Shown: positions 46,369 through 55,511 of the stretch, piece after piece
Position numbering within the stretch: the stretch's first letter is position 1
Layout of the letters: each line of letters starts with the position of its first letter
NCBI RefSeq assembly: GCF_012932365.1
Contig: NZ_JAAIIH010000008.1
Span: forward strand, 1 to 64,000
Length of the DNA: 64,000 bases
Source: Bifidobacterium moraviense
Lineage (GTDB): Bacteria > Actinomycetota > Actinomycetes > Actinomycetales > Bifidobacteriaceae
Reading direction: 5' to 3'
Translations under genes and position numbers: made by a program
The notes under the pieces: model-generated
The model's database searches: none
What the model was told of the DNA's origin: nothing
Seen by the model: the letters and a program-made list of their open reading frames with translations, nothing else

Positions 46369-47898
46369 ATGACTGAAGCCGAAAACAGCAAGAACACCAA
46401 ACCCGAACTGCCGAAGGACGTGCGCGTGCGCTTCTGCCCGTCGCCCACCGGCACGCCGCACGTCGGCATGATCCGCACCGCCCTGTTCAACTGGGCCGAG
46501 GCCCGCGCCACCGGCGGCAAGCTCGTCTTCCGCATCGAGGACACCGACGCCGCGCGCGACAGCGAGGAGAGCTACAACCAGATCCTCGAATCCCTGCGCT
46601 GGCTGGGCATCGACTGGGACGAGGGCATCGAGGTGGGCGGCCCGCACGGCCCGTACCGCCAGTCCGAGCGCACCGACATCTACAAGGACGTGGCCGCCAG
46701 GCTGCTCGAGGCCGGCTACGCCTACGAGTCCTTCTCCACGCCGGAGGAGATCGAGGCCCGCAACGTGGCCGCCGGTCGCCCGAAGGCCTTCGGCTACGAC
46801 GGCTACGACCGCAACCTCACCGAGGAGCAGAAGGAGGCGTTCCGCGCCGAGGGCCGCAAGCCCGCGCTGCGCCTGCGCATGCCGGACGAGGACATCGCGT
46901 TCGACGACCTGATCCGCGGCACCATCGAGTTCAAGGCCGGCTCCGTGCCGGACTACGTGATCGTCCGCCCGAACGGCGACCCGCTGTACACGCTCACCAA
47001 CCCGGTGGACGACGCGATGATGGACATCAACGTCGTGCTGCGCGGCGAGGACCTGCTGAGCTCCACCCCGCGCCAGATCGTGCTGTACCGCTACCTCGAG
47101 GAGCTGGGCATCGCCAAGCAGACCCCGCTGTTCGGCCACATGCCGTACGTGATGGGTCAGGGCAACAAGAAGCTCTCCAAGCGCGACCCGGAGTCCAACC
47201 TGTTCAACCACCGCGACGCCGGCTTCATCCGCGAGGGCCTGCTCAACTACCTCGCGCTGCTCGGCTGGTCCATCGCGCCCGACCGCGACGTGTTCTCCAT
47301 GGACGAGATGATCGCCAAGTTCGACGTGCGCGACGTGAAGGCCAACCCGGCCCGCTTCGATCTGGACAAGGCCATCTCCATCAACGCCGAGCACATCCGC
47401 ATGCTCGACGCCGACGACTTCCTGCGTCGCTCCGTGCCGTACCTGCATCGTGACGGCGTGGTCTCCGCCGACGCGTGGGATGCGCTGACCGACCGCGAGC
47501 GCACGATCCTCACCGCCGCCGCGCCGCTCGTGCAGCCGCGCGTGCGCCTGCTGGGCGAGGTGGCCGGCATGGTCGGCTCCCTGCTGAGCGAGGAGGGCTA
47601 CATCGAGCCCGATGCCGACGCGCGCAAGACGCTCAAGGACTCCGCCGCCGAGGTGCTGGACAAGGCCATCGCCGCGCTCGAGGGCGCCGACGAGTCCGAG
47701 TGGAAGGCCGAGCCGCTGCACGAGCTGCTCAACGTCAAGCTCATCGAGGAGGGCGGCTACAAGCCGCGTCTGGCGTTCGGCCCGGTGCGCGTGGCCGTGT
47801 CCGGCCGTCGCGTCTCCCCGCCGCTGTTCGAGTCGATGGAGATCCTGGGCAAGGATCTGACCGTCGCCCGTCTCAAGGGCCTGCGCGAGCATCTGTGA
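46369..47898 (+). CDS. gltX: Glutamyl-tRNA synthetase
   Basis: The 509-residue class I synthetase has [20 protein letters not shown] (HIGH equivalent HVGM), FRIEDTD and KKLSKRD (KMSKS equivalent) motifs. It charges tRNA-Glu, and in bacteria lacking GlnRS also tRNA-Gln for amidation. The start ATG 46369 is 7 nt after CACAAT, consistent with a leaderless mRNA; a longer frame extends into the inverted repeat and is rejected. Two tRNA-Glu genes and one tRNA-Gln gene follow within 1.3 kb. Confidence 0.97.
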   Translation: MTEAENSKNTKPELPKDVRVRFCPSPTGTPHVGMIRTALFNWAEARATGGKLVFRIEDTDAARDSEESYNQILESLRWLGIDWDEGIEVGGPHGPYRQSERTDIYKDVAARLLEAGYAYESFSTPEEIEARNVAAGRPKAFGYDGYDRNLTEEQKEAFRAEGRKPALRLRMPDEDIAFDDLIRGTIEFKAGSVPDYVIVRPNGDPLYTLTNPVDDAMMDINVVLRGEDLLSSTPRQIVLYRYLEELGIAKQTPLFGHMPYVMGQGNKKLSKRDPESNLFNHRDAGFIREGLLNYLALLGWSIAPDRDVFSMDEMIAKFDVRDVKANPARFDLDKAISINAEHIRMLDADDFLRRSVPYLHRDGVVSADAWDALTDRERTILTAAAPLVQPRVRLLGEVAGMVGSLLSEEGYIEPDADARKTLKDSAAEVLDKAIAALEGADESEWKAEPLHELLNVKLIEEGGYKPRLAFGPVRVAVSGRRVSPPLFESMEILGKDLTVARLKGLREHL

Positions 47899-48269
47899 TG
47901 CCTGACCGCGCGGCGGTTGCGGCGGCGCGGCGGTTGCGGCGGTGCCGTGGTCGCCGCATGCCGTGATTGACGTGTCCGTGGCTTCGTGTGCTGCGGCTGC
48001 ATAGTGCCGCGACTGTGCGGTGTCATGATCGCTGTCGCGGTCGCATGATGTGCCGACGGGCGCTCATCCGATGGGATGGGCGCCCGTTCGTCGTTTCGCG
48101 TCCGCTGTGGTCGCGGGATGTCTGCGGGGCGTTCGCGACGTGTCCATGATGCGTTCGCAGCGCGTCACGACGTGTCCGATCGGTCGCGACACGCCGGGAG
48201 TGGCGCGGGCGCGCGATCTCCGGTAAATTATGGAATTCGTCGCGGTTCTCGCTGCGGCGGATAACTCAA
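47899..48269. other. Gene-free gap between gltX and tRNA-Glu
   Basis: A short direct repeat (GCGGCGGTTGCGGCGG twice) lies at 47909-47941 and a hairpin GGGCGC/GCGCCC at about 48058-48085 may end gltX transcription. A -10-like TAAATT near 48223 could serve the tRNA. Nothing else is recognised. Confidence 0.5.
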
Positions 48270-48342
48270 GCCCCCATCGTCTAGCGGTCTAGGACTACGC
48301 CCTCTCACGGCGCCAACACCGGTTCAAATCCGGTTGGGGGTA
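48270..48342 (+). tRNA. tRNA-Glu (anticodon CTC), copy 1
   Basis: The 73-nt sequence starts GCCCCCATCGTCTAGCGG and folds with acceptor GCCCCCA/TGGGGGT, anticodon stem CGCC/GGCG and loop CTCTCAC. CCA is not encoded. It is identical to the copy at 49019. Confidence 0.96.
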
Positions 48343-48350
48343 CGACTTCC

Positions 48351-48380
48351 AAAGGCCTCGGCACCCGCCGAGGCCTTTTG
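48351..48380 (+). terminator. Terminator after tRNA-Glu copy 1
   Basis: A perfect 12-bp stem AAAGGCCTCGGC/GCCGAGGCCTTT with loop ACCC ends in TTTT. Confidence 0.92.
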
Positions 48381-48404
48381 CGTTCCCCGCCACCCCCGTT
48401 CTCT

Positions 48405-48652
48405 GCGCATGGTTCCTCCGTCACCCTGCGCGCAACACATGGCTTTCCTCCGTCATCCTGGACATCACGCATGGGTTTTCTCCGTCGCCCTGAGCAGGGC
48501 ACATGGCTTTTCGGTCATCCTGAGGTCGTGCGTGGCTTTCCTTCGTCATCCTGAGGTCGTGCGTGGCTTTCCTCCGTCATCCTGAGCAAAGCGCATGGTT
48601 TCTTCGTCATCCTGAGCGAAGCGCGCAGCGCGGAGTCGAAGGATCCTTGACC
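48405..48652. repeat. 30-32-nt tandem array, family D, block 1
   Basis: Seven units of the form (G)CATGGCTTTCCTCCGTCATCC plus about 10 variable nt have their GTCATCCTG cores at 48420, 48452, 48484, 48514, 48545, 48576 and 48606. The last unit extends into GCGGAGTCGAAGGATCCTTG. The core is the widespread CGTCATCCTGAGC element. Confidence 0.75.
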
Positions 48653-48685
48653 TGCAAAAATGCCTTGCCCGCCGCGCCGTCAGCA

Positions 48686-48896
48686 TCGTCCTCGTCCCCC
48701 TGAGCAACAACATGGTCTTCTCCGTTATCCCTATGCGATGCATGGGTCTTCTCCGTCGCCCTGAGCAGAGCGCACGGCTTTTCAGTCATCCCGAGTACCG
48801 TGCACGTTTTTCCTCCGTCATCCTGGGTGTCGCTCATGACTTTTCTTCGTCATCCTGAGCGCAGCGCGCAGCGCGAAGTCGAAGGATCCTTGACCC
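48686..48896. repeat. 30-32-nt tandem array, family D, block 2
   Basis: Six further units have cores at 48694, 48724, 48755, 48785, 48817 and 48849. The block ends with the same long terminal unit as block 1, so a whole block appears duplicated between the two tRNA-Glu genes. Confidence 0.75.
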
Positions 48897-49018
48897 GCAG
48901 CCAGCCCCCAAAACGCCGGAATCTCGCGCGACACGCCGTGATTTGCGCCCCTGTGGGCATTCGCGTATATTAATCACTCGTTGCGCGGTTCGCCGAGCAG
49001 CCAGTGAAAACTGAATAA

Positions 49019-49091
49019 GCCCCCATCGTCTAGCGGTCTAGGACTACGCCCTCTCACGGCGCCAACACCGGTTCAAATCCGGTTGGGGGTA
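49019..49091 (+). tRNA. tRNA-Glu (anticodon CTC), copy 2
   Basis: Identical over 73 nt to the copy at 48270. TATATT near 48966 is a -10 candidate. It lies 38 nt before tRNA-Gln and probably shares its transcript. Confidence 0.96.
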
Positions 49092-49129
49092 CGACGAGCA
49101 GCTCCTCCGAGTTGCTACGCCAGCCAAAT

Positions 49130-49204
49130 TGGGGTGTGGTGTAATTGGCAACACAGCTGATTCTGGTTCAGCCATTCTTGGTTCGAGTCCAGGCACCCCA
49201 GCCA
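49130..49204 (+). tRNA. tRNA-Gln (anticodon CTG)
   Basis: Acceptor TGGGGTG pairs with CACCCCA, the anticodon stem GCTGA/TCAGC encloses TTCTGGT, and the T-loop is TTCGAGT. Discriminator G at 49201 is followed by an encoded CCA, unlike the other tRNAs here. Confidence 0.95.
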
Positions 49205-49207
49205 AGG

Positions 49208-49238
49208 ATCCTCGCAGGTTTTCCTGCGGGGATTTTTT
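49208..49238 (+). terminator. Terminator after tRNA-Gln
   Basis: An 11-bp stem (49208-49218 and 49223-49233, one T-G pair) is followed by TTTTT. Confidence 0.92.
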
Positions 49239-49314
49239 GTTATCCGCCGCAGATCGCGAACCGCAGATCGCGAACCGCGGGCCATGTGCCGCAGACCGTC
49301 GCACCGCAGTCATT

Positions 49315-49518
49315 TGTCGCAACGTTGCGACGATCGACCACTTTGCGGTGGCGGGATTCCCAACAACTTGGTCGTTCATCGCAACGTTGCGACGATGCGC
49401 CATCGTGCGATGCCTCCGGACCATCGTCGGTGGCCTTGTGCGGCAACGTTGTGATGATCGGCCACTTTGCGGCAGCGGGATGCCCAACAACTTGGTCGTT
49501 CATCGCAACGTTGCGACG
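49315..49518. repeat. 62-nt hairpin array, family A, locus 2
   Basis: CAACGTTG cores lie at 49320, 49382, 49444 and 49506, exactly 62 nt apart each time. The first and third intervals share CACTTTGCGG and CCCAACAACTTGGTCGTTCA, so units are homologous. GTTGCGACGATCGACCA at one end of a unit pairs with TGGTCGTTCATCGCAAC at the other. Confidence 0.85.
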
Positions 49519-49623
49519 ATCGACGCGACGACGCACGCCGCGCGGGCGCACGAACGCCCCGGGGAACCGTCCCAAGGAACCGCTCCGGCGGGCCATCAAG
49601 GTCGCTGCGGTAGGGTGGTGGCT

Positions 49624-51048
49624 ATGCATGCTCAGTCCACCCGCGCGCGCATCCGCCCGCATGATCCGACGAACGACGATGTCCCGGTTTCGGTGTCGGC
49701 CGCCCGACTGGGACGCCTGCAGTTTCATGCGTCCGGCAAGTTCCGCGTGCTGCAGCTCGCGGACATCCAGGACGGTCCGGTCATCGCCAAGGACACGGTG
49801 CGGCTCATCGCGGCCGCGCTCGACGCCTCGCGCCCCGATCTGGTGATCTTCACCGGCGACCAGATCGCCGGCTACGACTCCGCCTACTCCAAGACCTACC
49901 GCAAGCGTCGCTGGGACACCGGCTGGGACGGCATGGTCGAGGCGGGCCGCTCCGTGGGCACGCTCGTCGGCGGCGCCCTGCAGTCCATCACCGCCGCCCC
50001 CGAGCTGCCGCAGGCCAAGCGTGACGAGGCCCGTGCACGCGCCCTCGCCCACACGCGCGATCTGGTGCGGCGCGGTGCGGCGCAGATGCTGCAGCCGCTC
50101 ATCGACCGCGGCGTCCCGTTCGCCGTCACGTACGGCATCCACGACTTCCAGTGCGGCCTGAGCAACGCCGAGCTCGACGCGATCTACCGCGAGTTCCCCG
50201 GCTGCATCAACCCCGAGTCCACGGCCGCCAGCCCCACCACGCCGCGCACCCAGCCGGGCTGCGGCATGCCGGACCAGCCGATCTACGCGTGCGAGCCCGG
50301 CACGTTCGCGCTGCCGGTGCGCAACATGGAGGGCACCGCCAACGCGCTCGGCCTGGTGCTGGTGGATTCCGGCGACTATGCGCGCGAGGGCGGCTACGGC
50401 AGGCCCAGCGACGCGGCGCTCGCGTTCCTGGCGCAGGTGCCCACGCTCGTCGGCGCCAGATCGCTGGTGTTCCAGCACACGCCGCTGCCGCAGTTCTACC
50501 GTCTGCTCAGGGAGGTGCCGTCCACCACGGCGTACGCGATTCAGGGGTACCGCGCGTTCGACCAGCACTGCTACGTGCTGGATGAGTCGAAGACGCTGCC
50601 CGGCAGCTATCTGGGCGAGGGCGTCAGCTGCCCCGACCGCGACAGCGGCGAGTTCGACGTCCTGCGCACGTCCGGCGGATACGTGGGGCTCTTCGCCGGA
50701 CAGGACCACCGCAACGGGTTCGTGGGCACCGTGGACGGCCTGCTGCTGGGCGCCACGCCCACGTCCGGGTTCCAGGCGTACGGTCCCGCCCCCGCGCGTC
50801 GCGCCGCGCGTCTCATCGAGTTCGACATCCGCCATCCGTACGAGCCGCGCACGCAGCTGCTGGAGTTCGGCGAGCTGGTGGGCAAGCCGAGCGGCAACAA
50901 GGCGTATACGTTCGCGCTGAGCCACGTGCCCACGTCCGCCGGCGACGCGGTGAACCTGCTGCGCAAGCCGGGCGTGCTTGCCACTGCGGCTGGCGTCGCG
51001 GCCGGTGTGGTGGCGGCGCTGAACGCCATGCGTCCCAGACGGCGATAG
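49624..51048 (+). CDS. Calcineurin-like metallophosphoesterase, altered metal site
   Basis: The 474-residue protein resembles fungal/bacterial Sia1/Dcr2-like phosphoesterases. The motif series is recognisable but changed: LQLADIQDG (usual D-x-H is D-x-Q), FTGDQIAGYD (intact GD), TYGIHDF (usual GNHD is GIHD), VFQHTPLPQF (His kept) and FAGQDHRNGFVG (usual G-H-x-H is G-Q-x-H). Two metal-binding His and the Asn are replaced, so activity may be reduced or altered. The C-terminus ends in a hydrophobic segment (VLATAAGVAAGVVAALNAM). TAGGGT 7 nt before ATG 49624 suggests a leaderless mRNA. Confidence 0.85.
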   Translation: MHAQSTRARIRPHDPTNDDVPVSVSAARLGRLQFHASGKFRVLQLADIQDGPVIAKDTVRLIAAALDASRPDLVIFTGDQIAGYDSAYSKTYRKRRWDTGWDGMVEAGRSVGTLVGGALQSITAAPELPQAKRDEARARALAHTRDLVRRGAAQMLQPLIDRGVPFAVTYGIHDFQCGLSNAELDAIYREFPGCINPESTAASPTTPRTQPGCGMPDQPIYACEPGTFALPVRNMEGTANALGLVLVDSGDYAREGGYGRPSDAALAFLAQVPTLVGARSLVFQHTPLPQFYRLLREVPSTTAYAIQGYRAFDQHCYVLDESKTLPGSYLGEGVSCPDRDSGEFDVLRTSGGYVGLFAGQDHRNGFVGTVDGLLLGATPTSGFQAYGPAPARRAARLIEFDIRHPYEPRTQLLEFGELVGKPSGNKAYTFALSHVPTSAGDAVNLLRKPGVLATAAGVAAGVVAALNAMRPRRR

Positions 51049-51097
51049 CGGGCGGTGTCGCGTCTGCCGTGGGGCAGCGGGACGATAGCGTCCGCGA

Positions 51098-51307
51098 TCG
51101 CAACGTTGCGATGATCGACCACCGTATGGGAGGACTATGGGATGACTGACGGTCTCAGGACGGCCCATCGTCGCAACGTTGCGATGATCGACCAAGTTAA
51201 GGGGCGTCGTGGCTCGCACGATGGCCTATCGTCGCAACGTTGTGATGATAGGCCATCGTGCGGGGTGCCGGAGCGCTCTGGGATGGTCACTTGTCGCAAC
51301 GTTGCGA
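51098..51307. repeat. 62-nt hairpin array, family A, locus 3
   Basis: Cores CAACGTTG at 51101, 51174, 51235 and 51297 are spaced 73, 61 and 62 nt. Intervals start GATGATCGACCA-like and end TGGCC(T)ATCGTCGC-like, keeping the inverted ends. Confidence 0.8.
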
Positions 51308-51325
51308 CGGACGCCCACGGATACG

Positions 51326-51382
51326 GAAAGGCCCCGCGGATCTCGCGATCCCGGGGAATCGGGCATGCAAGATCTGCGGGGC
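51326..51382 (-). terminator. Terminator after the IclR gene
   Basis: On the minus strand the arms at 51382-51370 and 51343-51331 pair over 13 bp with one mismatch and are followed by CTTTCC. The loop itself contains GGGATCGCGAGATC-like secondary pairing. Confidence 0.6.
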
Positions 51383-51406
51383 GAAGATTCGGTGCGACCG
51401 GTGCGA

Positions 51407-52225
51407 TCACATCGCGCCGACGGTCGACGCCTTGATGAGCGCGTCGGTGAGGTACTTGCCCGCCGCCATGACGAGCGGCGCGTAGTGGCGGCCCGGCTGC
51501 ACGCCCATGCGGCCGGTGGGGCCGGAGATGGAGATGGCGGCGATCACCTGGCCGGAGGCGTTGCGGATGGGCGCGGAGATGGAGCACACGCCGTCCTCGC
51601 GTTCGTTGACCGATTCGGCCCAGCCGCGCTTGCGCACCTGCGTGAGCTTGGTGGCGGTGAACTTGGCGTGGCGCAGGCCCTGATGCATGCGTTCGCTGTC
51701 CTCCCACGCCAGCAGGATCTGCGCGGCGGAGCCCGCCTGCATGGACAGCATGGCGCCCACGGGGATGGAGTCGCGCAGACCGGAGGCGCGCTCCACGGCG
51801 GCGATGCACACGCGCTGGTCGCCCTGACGGCGGTAGATCTGCGCGGATTCGCCGGTGCGGTCGAGCAAGGTCCTCAGGATCGGACCGGCGGCGGTGAGCA
51901 GACGGTCCTCGCCGGCGGCCGCGGCCAGTTCGGCGAAGCGCGAGCCGAGCACGAAGCGTCCGTGGGCGTCGCGCAGCACGAAGCGATGGCGTTCGAGCGC
52001 GATGGCCAGACGGTGCGCGGTGGGGCGCGCGAGGCCCGTGGCCGACACGAGCTGCCCGAGCGTGGAGGGGCCGGATTCGAGCGCGTCCAGAATCTTCACG
52101 GTCTTGTCGAGCACGCCTACGCCGGAGTGGATCTCACCGTCGTCGTGCGTGTCGGCGGTCTCGGCGGGGCGTGCCGCCGCGGCGCGCGGTGCGGCCTTGG
52201 TCTCTTCGGGTTCTTCGGAAGTCAT
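51407..52225 (-). CDS. IclR family regulator, likely of leuCD
   Basis: The 272-residue protein has a winged helix-turn-helix at about 35-90 (TLGQLVSATGLARPTAHRLA) and an IclR effector domain ending in ISAPIRNASGQVIAAISISG. In actinobacteria the IclR gene divergent from leuCD (LtbR type) represses leucine, and often tryptophan, biosynthesis. The ATG at 52225 is favoured because CAGAAT ends 7 nt upstream; an ATG three codons earlier is possible. TCTCATAT motifs in the shared upstream region are probable targets. Confidence 0.92.
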   Translation of the reverse strand: MTSEEPEETKAAPRAAAARPAETADTHDDGEIHSGVGVLDKTVKILDALESGPSTLGQLVSATGLARPTAHRLAIALERHRFVLRDAHGRFVLGSRFAELAAAAGEDRLLTAAGPILRTLLDRTGESAQIYRRQGDQRVCIAAVERASGLRDSIPVGAMLSMQAGSAAQILLAWEDSERMHQGLRHAKFTATKLTQVRKRGWAESVNEREDGVCSISAPIRNASGQVIAAISISGPTGRMGVQPGRHYAPLVMAAGKYLTDALIKASTVGAM

Positions 52226-52238
52226 GAGGTGCATTCTG

Positions 52239-52395
52239 CCATCTCATATTTCGAAATGCAAATTCGCTGAAGTGTCCATCAAGCGAGAAAATATGAGGTT
52301 TCGCCATGCGGTCAATGTCCACGAAGCGGAGACGTCCCCGCAATCGTTGCAATACCAATGAAGGGCGCGGCGGGCGGTGTTCCGCCATCTCATAT
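52239..52395. promoter_or_regulatory. Candidate operators between iclR and leuC
   Basis: CCATCTCATAT occurs at 52239-52249 and 52385-52395, and ATATGAG in inverse at 52291-52297. The first copy overlaps the iclR promoter region and the last lies upstream of leuC. The GTATAGC near 52437 may be the leuC -10. Confidence 0.55.
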
Positions 52396-52510
52396 AACGG
52401 CCGCAAACGGATCGCCCCATGGGCCGATCCTTACGCTGTATAGCACAACGCAGGCGCGAAGACAATACCTCGCGCCAAACAAAGCGAGACAAATTCGAGG
52501 AGGTCCCCGC

Positions 52511-53914
52511 ATGGGAACGACATTGGCCGAGAAGGTCTGGGCCGATCATCTGGTACGCAAGGGCAGCGATGGGGCGCCCGATCTGCTGTACATCGACCTG
52601 ATGCTCATGCATGAGGTCACCAGCCCGCAGGCGTTCGAGGGCCTGCGTCTGGCCGGCCGCAAGCCGCGTCATCTGGACCAGCTCATCGCCACGGAAGACC
52701 ACAACACCCCCACGGTCGACATCGACCGCCCGAACCCGGACAAGACCAGCGCCCTGCAGCTGAGCACGCTGGAGAAGAACTGCAAGGAGTTCGGCGTGCG
52801 CCTGCACCCGCTCGGCGACGCGGACCAGGGCATCGTGCACGCGTTCGCGCCGATTCTGGGCCTGACGCAGCCGGGCATGACCATCGTGTGCGGCGATTCG
52901 CACACGTCGACGCACGGCGCGTTCGGCGCGCTCGCGTTCGGCATCGGCACGTCCGAGGTGGAGCACGTCATGGCCACGCAGACGCTCAGCCTCAAGCCGT
53001 TCAAGACCATGGCCATCAACGTCAACGGCACGCTGCCGGCGGACGCGACCGCCAAGGACGTGATCCTCGCGATCATCGCGAAGATCGGCACCGGCGGCGG
53101 CCAGGGGCACGTGATCGAATACCGCGGCGAGGCGATCCGCAACATGACGATGGACGAGCGCATGACCGTGTGCAACATGTCCATCGAGGCGGGCGCCCGC
53201 GCCGGCATGATCGCGCCCGACGAGACCACGTTCGAGTACCTCAAGGGCCGTCCGCACGCGCCGGAGGGCGAGCTGTGGGATCAGGCCGTGGCCTACTGGA
53301 AGACGCTGAAGACCGACGACGACGCCGTGTTCGACAAGGTCGTGGACATCGACGCGAGCGAGATCGGCCCGTTCGTCACCTGGGGCACCAACCCCGGCCA
53401 GGGCCTGCCGATCACCGCGAACGTGCCGGTGCCGGAGGACATCGCCGACGCCACCAAGCGCGCCGCCGCCGAGCGCGCGCTCAAGTACATGGACCTCAAG
53501 CCGGGCACGCCGATCAAGTCGATCCCCGTGGACACCGTGTTCATCGGCTCCTGCACCAACGGCCGCATCGACGACCTGCGCGCCGCCGCCGCGATCATGA
53601 AGGGCCACCACAAGGCCAAGTCGATCCACCGCGTGCTCGTGGTGCCCGCGTCGTCCCGCGTGCGCCTGCAGGCGGAGCAGGAGGGCCTCGACCGCATCTT
53701 CAAGGACTTCGGCGCGGAATGGCGCAACGCCGGCTGCTCGATGTGCCTGGGCATGAACCCGGACAAGCTGGTGCCGGGGGAGCGTTCGATCTCCACGTCG
53801 AACCGCAACTTCGAGGGACGCCAGGGCAAGGGGTCGCGCACGCACCTCGCCTCCCCGCAGGTGGCCGCCGCCACCGCCATCCGCGGCACCATCTCGTCGC
53901 CCGCCGACCTGTGA
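52511..53914 (+). CDS. leuC: 3-isopropylmalate dehydratase large subunit
   Basis: The 467-residue subunit carries the [4Fe-4S] cluster of isopropylmalate isomerase in leucine synthesis. [12 protein letters not shown] and [15 protein letters not shown] hold the three cluster cysteines, and [20 protein letters not shown] is the substrate loop. GAGGAGG is 8 nt before the ATG. It is followed by leuD after 73 nt and is divergent from the IclR gene. Confidence 0.97.
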   Translation: MGTTLAEKVWADHLVRKGSDGAPDLLYIDLMLMHEVTSPQAFEGLRLAGRKPRHLDQLIATEDHNTPTVDIDRPNPDKTSALQLSTLEKNCKEFGVRLHPLGDADQGIVHAFAPILGLTQPGMTIVCGDSHTSTHGAFGALAFGIGTSEVEHVMATQTLSLKPFKTMAINVNGTLPADATAKDVILAIIAKIGTGGGQGHVIEYRGEAIRNMTMDERMTVCNMSIEAGARAGMIAPDETTFEYLKGRPHAPEGELWDQAVAYWKTLKTDDDAVFDKVVDIDASEIGPFVTWGTNPGQGLPITANVPVPEDIADATKRAAAERALKYMDLKPGTPIKSIPVDTVFIGSCTNGRIDDLRAAAAIMKGHHKAKSIHRVLVVPASSRVRLQAEQEGLDRIFKDFGAEWRNAGCSMCLGMNPDKLVPGERSISTSNRNFEGRQGKGSRTHLASPQVAAATAIRGTISSPADL

Positions 53915-53987
53915 CCGGGCGCTCGGACGACGCCCAATCCCCAAGACGTTCCCTGAGACGTTCCCCAAGACGTAAGGACCTGTGATT

Positions 53988-54674
53988 ATGGAGAAACTCA
54001 CCACCCTGACCGGCGTGGGCGTGCCGCTGCGCCGCTCCAACGTCGACACCGACCAGATCATTCCGGCCGTGTTCCTCAAGCGCGTCACCAAGACGGGCTT
54101 CGACGACGCGCTGTTCTACGCGTGGCGCCGCGACCCGAACTTCGTGCTCAACCGCCCGGAGTATGCGCCGGGGCGCATCCTCGTGGCCGGACCGGAGTTC
54201 GGCATCGGCTCGTCGCGCGAGCACGCCGTGTGGGCGCTGCACGACTACGGCTTCCGCGTGGTGATCGCGCCGAGCTTCGCCGACATCTTCTACGGCAACA
54301 CCGCCAAGAACGGCGTGCTGGCGGCGATCATGCCGCAGGAGTCCGTGGAGCTGCTGTGGAAGCTGCTGGAGGAGGAGCCGGGACGCGAGATGACCGTCTC
54401 GCTGGAAGATCGCACCGTAACGTGCGGCGACGTGACCCTGCCGTTCGAGGTGGGCGACTACGTGCGCTGGCGTCTGATGAACGGCTACGACGACATCGAT
54501 CTGACGCTGCAGCACGAGGACGACATCGTGGCCTACGAGAAGATGCGCGCCGAGCGCTTCCCGTTCAAGCCCAAGACCATCCCGGCCAGGCACCTGCCCG
54601 AGGTGCCGGTCGTCTCCGCGCGCGAGCCGGAGAACGAATCCGAATGGGCAGGGCCGGTGTCCGAGCGCGCCTAG
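53988..54674 (+). CDS. leuD: 3-isopropylmalate dehydratase small subunit
   Basis: The 228-residue swivelling-domain subunit joins LeuC to isomerise 2- to 3-isopropylmalate. [16 protein letters not shown] and [14 protein letters not shown] are the family signatures. ATG 53988 is preferred with AAGGA upstream; a GTG two codons before it is possible. The spacer from leuC contains a small repeat of AAGACGTTCCC. Confidence 0.96.
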   Translation: MEKLTTLTGVGVPLRRSNVDTDQIIPAVFLKRVTKTGFDDALFYAWRRDPNFVLNRPEYAPGRILVAGPEFGIGSSREHAVWALHDYGFRVVIAPSFADIFYGNTAKNGVLAAIMPQESVELLWKLLEEEPGREMTVSLEDRTVTCGDVTLPFEVGDYVRWRLMNGYDDIDLTLQHEDDIVAYEKMRAERFPFKPKTIPARHLPEVPVVSAREPENESEWAGPVSERA

Positions 54675-54727
54675 CGGCGCGATCGGACAGGATGGAAGCC
54701 CGGTGGGCTTCCGGCGAATATAGCGCA

Positions 54728-54800
54728 CGTCGTCCTGCCTCGTCGTGAGGCAGGACGACGATGGTCGAGAGGGAGCGTCCCGTTGGGGCGCTCCCTCTCG
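54728..54800 (+). terminator. Double hairpin after leuD
   Basis: A perfect 14-bp stem (54728-54741 and 54747-54760) is followed by a perfect 12-bp stem (54766-54777 and 54789-54800). T-rich sequence follows only weakly. Confidence 0.75.
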
Positions 54801-54920
54801 GTCGTTTCGGGGGCGCGATTCTCCGTGCGACGTCGTTTCGGATCGTCCCTTCTGGTCGGAGACGCTGTGTGCTTTCGTGCTTTGTGTCCTGACGCTGTGC
54901 GCCTTGCATATTGGTGCGCA

Positions 54921-54996
54921 TCGCAACGTTGCGATATGCGGCCATGTTGGTGGGGGGTGCTTTGGTCTTCGATGGTCGATCGTCGCAACGTTGTGG
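54921..54996. repeat. 62-nt hairpin unit, family A, locus 4
   Basis: CAACGTTG cores at 54924 and 54986 are 62 nt apart and enclose one hairpin unit. Family B begins 9 nt later. Confidence 0.8.
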
Positions 54997-55004
54997 CGAA
55001 CGAC

Positions 55005-55364
55005 GGCAAGGGAAGGACCGGGTTTTCCGACGAATGGTGATGTTTCGCCGATCGGTGACGAAACTCGGTCTTTCGCTTGCTGTAGAGGATCGGCGATGGG
55101 CAAGGGAACGGGCGGGTTTCCGATCGGGACGGCGGTATCGTGCCGATCTGTCGAAAACTAGGCCGTTCGCTTGCTGGGATGATGTGACCGCAGGCAAGGG
55201 AATGACCGGGTTTTTCGGGGAATGGCGATATTCCGCGGTCCGATCGTGAAACCTGGCCCTTCGCTTGCCGTAGGGGATCAACGATGGGCAAGGGAACGGG
55301 CGGGTTTTCGATCGGGACGGCAGAATGGTGCCGATCCATCGTGAAACCCGGGCCTTCCCTTGCC
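55005..55364. repeat. 94-nt hairpin array, family B
   Basis: Four units start with GGCAAGGGAA at 55005, 55099, 55193 and 55287, exactly 94 nt apart. Each is a 76-78-nt imperfect hairpin whose right arm ends CTTTCGCTTGC or CTTCCCTTGCC, followed by an 18-nt linker. The units have diverged in sequence but not in length. Confidence 0.85.
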
Positions 55365-55511
55365 CGGGAAGGGTGGATCGCACGCTCGCCGTTGCCCGCG
55401 GAGCGCCGGAGATAAGGAAAACCCGCACCGCGGAGAATCGCGATGCGGGTGGAAACAACCAAGGTGCGAGCCAATGGCAGCCGGCTCGCCGTTGGGAAAA
55501 TCTTGAGGAGC

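Noticed and set aside
48405..48896. CRISPR array at the 31-nt repeats
   Set aside because: Variable parts are only about 10 nt and the repeat is the widespread CGTCATCCTGAGC element.
49315..49518. CRISPR array
   Set aside because: The repeated core is a short palindrome, the intervals are homologous and self-complementary, and no cas gene is present.
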